This document shows, piece after piece, positions 43,704 to 64,000 of a stretch of 64,000 nucleotides of DNA; the stretch's first letter is position 1; every line of letters starts with the position of its first letter. The translations under genes and the position numbers were made by a program. Under the pieces are notes generated by a model that saw nothing but the letters and a program-made list of their open reading frames with translations, searched no databases and was not told the origin of the DNA. The DNA is from Apoda limacodes (lineage: Eukaryota; Arthropoda; Insecta; Lepidoptera; Limacodidae): assembly GCA_946406115.1 (NCBI GenBank), contig OX291542.1, positions 26,361,321 to 26,425,320 on the forward strand, written 5' to 3'.

Positions 43704-44226
43704 CCTGCATTAATTCCGCGATCAAGAAATATGCAGTTTGCACAAAAACAGGAATTGTGTAACAAAACCTAAAGGATGATTCAATGATTGCCCACCAATT
43801 GAATTGGGTGGCATTCCATCAATGCATATTTTTAAACCACAGTAGGATTTAGTGATGGAATTTGGCAGTTTAATTTTTTTTAAACACTTGCTTTTGCTCG
43901 TGTTTTCACCCATCCTAAAGTTAGTTATCAATGTAGGATTTCATTGGAACTCCTCAATTATACAAAAAAAACCCACTTACACTTCAAGTAGCCTATGTCC
44001 TTCCCCGGACCCAAACTATCTCCATGCCAAATTTGCCCACGGTTTCACCCACCCTAAATTCGATTATTAGTGTAGGATTTCAGCGGCAACTCCTCAATTA
44101 TAGAAAAAAACCGATTCATACTTAACTTTTTCAAGAAGCTTATGTCCTTTCCCGAGACTCAAACTATCTCCATGCCAAATTTCATCTTAATTGGTACAGC
44201 GGTTTTAGCGTTACTTTAATATTAGT
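43704..44226 (-). mobile_element. Helitron-like repeat with two internal tandem blocks (copy 2)
   Basis: Counterpart of 31876-32398, with the same two internal blocks and the same GGTACAGCGGTTTTAGCG end. Confidence 0.4.
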
Positions 44227-44919
44227 TGGATGAGCTGAATTGTTTCTGAATATTATATTAGGTAGCATATTTCTGTTAGTCAGATGTCACTGTGAAAAAT
44301 GGTTAGTAATGTCTCTATATTTCAATTACCACGACACAGCTTCAGTTTCTTTATCATGCAGAATGAAAAAAAAGGTGTAGGAACCCCCATTTTACCCCCC
44401 TTTGACCGTAGGAAAAGGACCGTTGGAAGTGATGATAAAGTAAAATAATAATAATTTCAATGTGAACACTATTTATAGTACATATTACAAATTTCAATAT
44501 ACTAGACAATATTCACAGCATAGTTATGATAATAATATAAAAGACTAAACTACAAAGGAGTTATAGTCTTTAACAGGTAAATCTAAAGTCTTCAAATAAG
44601 GAGATCAACAGCATTGAAGGTTACCAGTGGATTGATTCCGTAAAAGATTGCTTACTTTTTTTGAAAAAAATAAGATATACAATGCGGTTTCGCGACAATC
44701 GATGTATTTCATACGAGAATTGTTAGCTATCATTTTACGGAAGCGAGCCGCTGGGCTGACTTTGAAACTTTCGTCTTACAACCCAACGGTGCACCTTGTG
44801 CAAACCCAAGAGTATTCAAATGTTAGAACTGTCATATAAATATCAATCATCATTTTGTCATTTGTGAAATCAAACAGCATAAACCCTTCGAGGTTTTGAT
44901 GGTGTCTGAAGCATTTAAT

Positions 44920-45590
44920 ATTGCCTCTGGCTGCCCTAGAATTATTGGAGTTATAGATGTAAATTTGGTATAAAAGCAGCCCATCAAGAAATCCAGTGTA
45001 CAATATAGATAGGGTCTGACAAATTAAAACTGAAGGCACTACTGTAGGACTTGTTTAATGTTCTGGCCTTGAAGTTGGATAGACATTGTAGCTCTATTAC
45101 ACAAACACTTCCAACACTTGATGTACTAATTTTCAATGAGACACCACTGGAATGACTGCAACACTTGCAAATCTTGATAGAACCAAACACTTTTTGTACT
45201 TGACAATTGCTATGCGGAGAGGAAAATTATACTTTTCTATTTTCTAGTATTTCAAAAATTGTTTCTGGCTTTCCTAGAATTATTGGAGCTATAGATGTAA
45301 CTTTGGTATGAAAGCAGCCCATTAAGAAATCCACTGTTCAATTTAGATAGGGTCTGACAAATTAAAACTGAAGGCACTACTGTAGGATATATTCAATGTT
45401 CTGGCCTTGAAGTTGGATAGCCATTGTAGCTCTATTACACAAACACTTTCAACACTTTGATGTTCCAATAGTAAATGGGATACTGCTGGAGAGACTGCAA
45501 CACTAGCGAATCTTGATAGAATCAAACGCATTTTTGTAGTCGACAACGTCCTACGTGGAGAGGCCAATTATACTTTTCTAGTATATGTAT
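44920..45590 (+). pseudogene. PIF/Harbinger-like transposase relic, duplicated 338 bp apart
   Basis: The second unit (about 45258-45310) reads SGFPRIIGAIDVTLV before a stop, and the first (44920-44975) reads PRIIGVIDVNLV. FP-x-x-IGAID-x-T is the block around the first catalytic Asp of PIF/Harbinger transposases. The two units align over about 310 bp including GCCCATCAAGAAATCCA-type text, so the fragment was tandemly duplicated. The rest of the transposase is not recognisable. Copy 1 lacks this region. The identification depends on one motif plus context. Confidence 0.5.
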
Positions 45591-45984
45591 TTGTTCTATA
45601 GTACTAAAGCCTAATACCGATTTGGATTTGGAGGTTAAATTCAAAGTCTGTGCTTTATGTAAAATTCAACAAACTGCAGTAAACCAATATGACTATGTCT
45701 TCTTTCTTTCTTTTCTTAATGAATGGCAGTCACACTACTTTAAAATATATTAAGAATATTAACATTTGCCTTATTTTTGTGTCTCTGTTTTATAACAAAA
45801 CAGTTTTTTTTTAATGACAGTGACAGCAATTGTCAAATGTATTGTTTGCATCTTATGCAATCACGAACGAATGAACAATTGTCAATTGCGAGCAATCATT
45901 GCTAGCCATCAAAGCTCCGTGGACACTTCATTGCCAAATTTGCGTTATTTGCGAGAAATTGCAAGCTCCGAAAACACGCCCTAA

Positions 45985-46225
45985 GGCGCTAAGGGCGCAC
46001 ATTACGAGAAATTTCCGATGGAAAAATTCTAGTGCGCATACATTTTATACTGGACCCCGCAGATTGTAAGAAACTTCTTGCGTCAGCCGCACGGTTCCGA
46101 TGCGCGCCGGATCACACCTTTACCAGACGCAAGATTTTTTTTCTCGAGAGGCGCATCTGCCATACATTGTGTACTAGACCCCGCAGAATATCAGAAATTT
46201 GGTGAATGTTGCCGTAAGCTGTGCA
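45985..46225. repeat. GCGCA-rich tandem pair beside the composite element
   Basis: Two imperfect direct repeats (about 46030-46095 and 46150-46215) share GCGCAT...CATACATT-T-TACT, then GACCCCGCAGA and AGAAA. The block starts TAAGGGCGCAC, similar to a Harbinger left end, but no right end was found. Confidence 0.45.
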
Positions 46226-46229
46226 CGTA

Positions 46230-47125
46230 TTTCGTGTTGCAAGATGTGTGAAATACAAGACCTACTAGTCGAAATAGAAAGATATCCATTTTTTTATACA
46301 ACTAGGGTGGCAAGCAAGCTTACTCAGAATTTCTCGACCTCCTCCAAGACTTCTGGTCCAGACGAAACAATGCTGCTGTCCTCCGTCTTTAGCCTTGCCA
46401 GCTTTAGCTTCGCTCAATAGCCAGATCTCTCGCGAACACTTTGGAACCTTTATTCCGTTCTATTGCCTCCTTAATACGTAATGTATTAAAGTGGCGTTTG
46501 TCACGTGCAAGTGATTTTGAGATCTATCTATTAAGCCACCGATATGACACTGCATCATCCGAAGACTGCAGCCTAAGGTTTCGTTTATCGTCCATAAGTC
46601 TTAGAGTCTTCACAGAGTCTATTTGTGCGATGGGTCTTAAAGAAACTTAGACCCAACCGTATGGACAGTTTCCACAAACATATCGTTGGTATCGTCCACT
46701 CATGCGTCTTCCTTTAAGCATTCAAAGCGATTTTTGAGTTGGAGCTGAAAGTTTTCTGGGTTTTGGATTTGGATGATTGTGGGTCGGAGCGTGGACTTTA
46801 TCAGTCGAGACCTATCAAGCCTTATGTTGAGGTTCAATGTGCCTTTTACCATATGGTGGTCACTCCTGGTTTTGACCGTGAGGATCACAGAGACATCATT
46901 GAACTCTTGCTTTTCCGTTGACATGATAAAGTCAATCTCATTCTTCGTGCACCTATCCGGAGTCATCAAGGTCCACTTCCTGTGGGGGCGCTTCTTGTAA
47001 AAGGAATTCAGCATAAAGAGGCCTTCCTTTATCATGAATTCGGCCAGCATCTGCCCTCTGGAGTTCCATATAAAATAGTTTTGATTTGGAGGGGAGAGGA
47101 GTGAGTGATTCCAATACAAACATTG
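46230..47125 (-). pseudogene. RTE-type LINE endonuclease relic
   Basis: The minus frame over 47119-46700 reads SRGQMLAEFMIKEGLFMLNS, FYKKRPHRKWTLMTPD, KNEIDFIMSTEK and TRSDHHMVKGTLNL. These are the later blocks of the APE-type endonuclease of RTE elements (W-x-x-PD ... NEIDFI ... SDH-x-x-V). Degenerate downstream fragments continue to about 46230. 5' truncation and stops make it a relic. Confidence 0.8.
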
Positions 47126-48490
47126 CTAGTAGCGATAGACTCTATCGATCATCAAAATTGGAAGTTATACGGAAACACCCGTCTTTAAAAACAGGGGATG
47201 GGCAACAGGGGTTTTTGTACCCCTTTTATTTTAGGGGAGTCATAAAAGTCATTAAAATGGGGAATAATATGGTCTTCTTTTTGAAAAAAAATGGGTTATA
47301 AGAGGGGTTTTTGTGACCCCTCTTTTTTAGAGAAATCAAAAAATTAAGCACTGCTATTATGTTTTCAACGAAATGCGTTTTGCGCCATTTCTTAACAATT
47401 CGGTGTATGTATATTTTCAAGAATTTTAACTTGTTTTTCTTGTAGTTTATAACAAACATATGTCCTTTATTGTAAATATTAGCAAGTAAGTAGACTAGGA
47501 AATAAAATAAAAAGCAGAATTGCAAGGCCTTACTACAACCTTCACTATTGCATCACAAACAAATATATATAGGTAGTAATAGAATCGCACGCATTATTAT
47601 CTATGTACTTAAGATACAGTTCATTTGTTATTTTAGTAACTCCTAAACACTCCGGAGTTCCTTAACGATGTAAATCCGTAACTCCTTTAATACCTTAAAC
47701 TCTATTTAATAACAAAAGGTTACGCTGTAAATACTTATTGTAACTTTACTAAAAATATACAAAAACATTAAGTTGTTGAGTGATTATTATTTACTTTAAC
47801 CTGCTGCTGAAACGATAACAACCACTTTCGTTGCAGTTATATAGTTTTATAATAATACCAGAATATACTTTTCTTTTTCTCAAACTTTCACATTTGACAA
47901 CTGTCAAAAGTTAATATAAAACACCCATCTTCCGACATGAGTTTTTGTGGGCAATGTTTTGTAGCAAAACCGCTCGAACGAAACGCTAATAGGGCGTTTC
48001 TTCTGAGCCGTGTTGCAATTTAATAGTAAAACATCATTTTAGCATCAACTAACCTTTCCGTCTACGCGCATCTGATAATTTATTCACATGCATGCATTTC
48101 ACGACAGTTTTTAACCGTTCTAGTTCCGTGTGTGTATATGTTTGAGTAATTTATTTTACAAAGAGAAAAAGTAAAAAAATACCCGCCTCCTGAAATGGGT
48201 ATTTGGTAGCAGCATTTCGTAGCAACATCGATTAGACAAAACTCTAAAAGTCAACATTAGAAATGCTATGATTTTGCTACCAAAAGCTGATGAGACACAA
48301 ACAACAAACAATTCTGATACGCCATATATAAATCTTTCTAATTTAAAATAATAAAGTAACGATATCACTATGATCGCGATCGGCACTGTGTACACTTGTC
48401 TGGAGTTTTTAACAAATCACAATCTAAATGTATTATAATTTAGGTAGAAATTAATCACGAATGTGTATTTTCATACTATCGATGATATAA
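47126..48490. other. Stretch between the RTE relic and the PP4R3 promoter
   Basis: No gene. 47200-47335 contains two copies of GGGGTTTTTGT-ACCCCT-TTTTTTA, each locally palindromic. Short TIR-like words (AATAGGGCGTTTC near 47990, TACCCGCCTCC near 48180) hint at other Harbinger-like scraps. Confidence 0.4.
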
Positions 48491-48590
48491 GGGTCTGTTT
48501 TTGTAGCTTGCAATTTTTCGCAAATTTAGCAAATTTCGCAACTGACAGCAGGATAGCAAATGCAATCGTAACAGCTAAAAAAACCCGCCC
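48491..48590. mobile_element. 100-bp MITE related to the composite element, upstream of PP4R3
   Basis: The left end GGGTCTGTTTTTGTAGCTTG continues to CAATTTTTCGCAAAT, closely matching the right terminus of copy 1 read in reverse complement (GGGCGTGTTTTTGTAGCTTG). The right end in reverse complement is GGGCGGGTTTTTTTAGC. The flanks are TAA and TAT, an imperfect 3-bp duplication. It is probably an internally deleted derivative of the same PIF/Harbinger family, about 200 bp from the predicted first exon. Confidence 0.65.
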
Positions 48591-48759
48591 TATGCTTCCT
48601 GATCGATGCATAAGTTAAAAATAAGGCAACTATATATTTTCATGATTTTTTTGTGTAATTTTGTTATATTTCTCTTGTTCCAGATTATACAATTTCCAAT
48701 ATATCAATGTTTCCAATTTAAATTTTATTTGAAATTGCCGCGTATTTCTTTTATTTTGA

Positions 48760-48826
48760 GAACCCCATCTTCGAAGCGTTGTTGTGAATCCAATATGGCG
48801 ATAATTGATATTGTACCGATTTGAAG
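48760..48826 (+). promoter_or_regulatory. flfl: Probable PP4R3 5' non-coding exon with uORF
   Basis: A good donor (TTTGAAG|GTACGTC at 48827) pairs with the acceptor TTTTGTTACAG at 49220, upstream of the start codon. CCAATATGGCG is a YY1/Pho-like word common in housekeeping first exons. It also opens a 9-codon uORF (48795-48824, MAIIDIVPI, A at -3 and G at +4) that stops two bases before the splice site. The transcription start is not defined. Confidence 0.45.
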
Positions 48827-49337
48827 GTACGTCAATTTGACGATTTAAAGATTCATGTTACTCTGATTATTTGTATAACTAACAAATTGATAAGACAAAT
48901 AGTTATGTGGATGGCAGATTATATTTTTTAAGTTGAATAACAGCTGTGAAGCATAAGTTCTCTATTGTTTTGTTTGTAATTTCCTACGATTTGTGAAGTT
49001 AAATTCCATTGTTATTTCAATAAAAATGATTTTGTTCATTTAATTACTTTATTTAGTTATGATAATATCGTCGTCAATAGACTAACGTGCTGGCATTTCA
49101 CTAAAAGGTTTGTTTTACTGGATATTTTCAAACGTAAGACAAAATGTAATTAAAGGCAATTGCAGTTTGTTGAGTAAGCACCTGTGTATTTTTTATTTAA
49201 ACATTTTATTTTTGTTACAGAAGTGCACATGTTTTCGTACAAATGGGAAATAAAGTATCTAATACTTCATTGTATTAGATTAAAGTCATAGTACGGTTAA
49301 TACTGATTTGGATACAAAGTTTCAAGCACTGACTATA

Positions 49338-63260
<13,923 letters not shown>

Positions 63261-64000
63261 TGACCACCAGTTACCCTATTATTCTGAGGAATATAACAAG
63301 CTCAACGTCTCGCAGTGCTGTGCACCGTACCAGTGAAACACAAAGTAAGCTTACCTTTGTTCTGTAGGGTTACCTTACCTTTACGATACTGGTGAGGAAA
63401 CTATCTAAAACCTCAGCGAATAGTGTAATTTAGGATATTTATTCATCATTAATGTATGACTTTGTAATTTGATATAATGCTTTTGGTATGTGTAATATAA
63501 ACAGTAATGATATAGTGTGAACGATGATTTTTCTATGGATGTGTATTTTTGTATATATTTATGGCAATGCTAGAATTTCCTGGTTTCATTCTGGAATCGG
63601 TTAAAATGAATTGTATTGGTTTCAAAAACGGACGGAATTAAAATCAGCACAACAAAAAAGTAATTTTCTGTTCAGAGATCACAAGAGTTTTATCAGGCCA
63701 TATGTTTGGTGAAGAGATAAGACCGCTGGAGAAAATAGGTAGCCCAGTATCAGAGAGACTAATTGTAGTAAATTTGGCATGGTAAACATGGATTTGGTGT
63801 TTTTCAATGTAAAGGAATACTTTACTGCTAAATGATGTCGGTAAATATTTCGATGTTGATGCCTTTAAGCCTTGAAGATGTCCATATTTTTGGTGATGGG
63901 ATGCAAACCTCGTAGATGTATAATAAGTTCGTTTAAACTAAATATTAGCTTTGTAAAGTAGAACAAAGTAGTTTAAATAATTTTGTTTGGTTTTGAGACC
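63261..64000 (+). other. flfl: PP4R3 3' UTR, probably continuing beyond the window
   Basis: No canonical AATAAA is seen in these 740 bp. The variant AATATA near 63492 is the best candidate. No further exon recognised. Confidence 0.4.

Larger units (their letters stand above)
33534..45981 (+). mobile_element. Composite PIF/Harbinger-type element, copy 2 (12.4 kb), with intact termini
   Basis: TAA lies immediately outside both ends (33531-33533 and 45982-45984). The left end is GGGCGTGTTTTCGGAG and the right end, in reverse complement, GGGCGTGTTTTCGGAGC. A 3-bp TAA duplication and GGGCG-starting inverted ends are PIF/Harbinger hallmarks. The interior holds a Myb/SANT exon (42674-43029) and Harbinger-like transposase relics (44930-45560), both expected of that superfamily. 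It also holds nested LINE, Helitron-like, TIR and 5S-array sequence, which explains the unusual length. Copy 1 ends 14 bp upstream in the same orientation. No intact transposase remains, so movement would need help in trans. Confidence 0.72.

Overview
This is a eukaryotic, almost certainly lepidopteran, nuclear window. The DNA is AT-rich, has GT-AG introns, and is dense in repeats typical of moths and butterflies: GGGTTCCGTACC elements, A|TC...CTAG|T Helitrons, LINE tails ending in TTTGACTTTGACTT, and a tRNA-derived SINE. Two host genes can be assembled exon by exon. Most of the remaining open reading frames are transposon debris or chance.

Left third (about 3.1-12.3 kb, minus strand): a seven-exon gene model running from 12318 down to 3164 and leaving the window (or an unrecognised part of it) at its 3' end. 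Its intron phases agree throughout. It carries a C3Hc3H zinc-binding domain followed by an Asp-Asn-Tyr and Lys/Arg-rich segment, as in INO80D (INO80 chromatin-remodelling complex) and the related KANSL2 family. Its introns hold small foldback and TIR elements (including a 232-bp near-perfect palindrome) and an RTE relic.

Middle (about 14-20 kb): a tRNA-derived SINE, then a broken piggyBac transposase split by a nearly full CR1/Jockey-type LINE. The LINE has an SGNH-esterase-like ORF1 and an endonuclease/RT ORF2, both damaged.

22.3-46.0 kb: two head-to-tail copies (11.2 and 12.4 kb) of one composite element. The second copy has matching GGGCGTGTTTT termini and a TAA target duplication, the signature of PIF/Harbinger. 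Inside are a Myb/SANT (trihelix) exon, relics of a Harbinger-type DDE region, LINE RNase H fragments, Helitron-like pieces, stacked TIR elements, and an array of 5S rRNA fragments in alternating orientation. The fragments are confined roughly to the 5S internal promoter. The copies differ by later LINE insertions and by expansion of the 5S array to four ~372-bp units in copy 2.

Right quarter (48.8-63.3 kb, plus strand): a complete nine-coding-exon gene for protein phosphatase 4 regulatory subunit 3 (falafel/Smek/SMK-1; 800 residues predicted). It has a probable 5' non-coding exon carrying a short uORF, and a ~100-bp MITE just upstream whose ends match the 12-kb composite element. Its introns contain a Harbinger MITE, a short Helitron, and LINE 3' ends. 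The two host genes have no obvious functional link.
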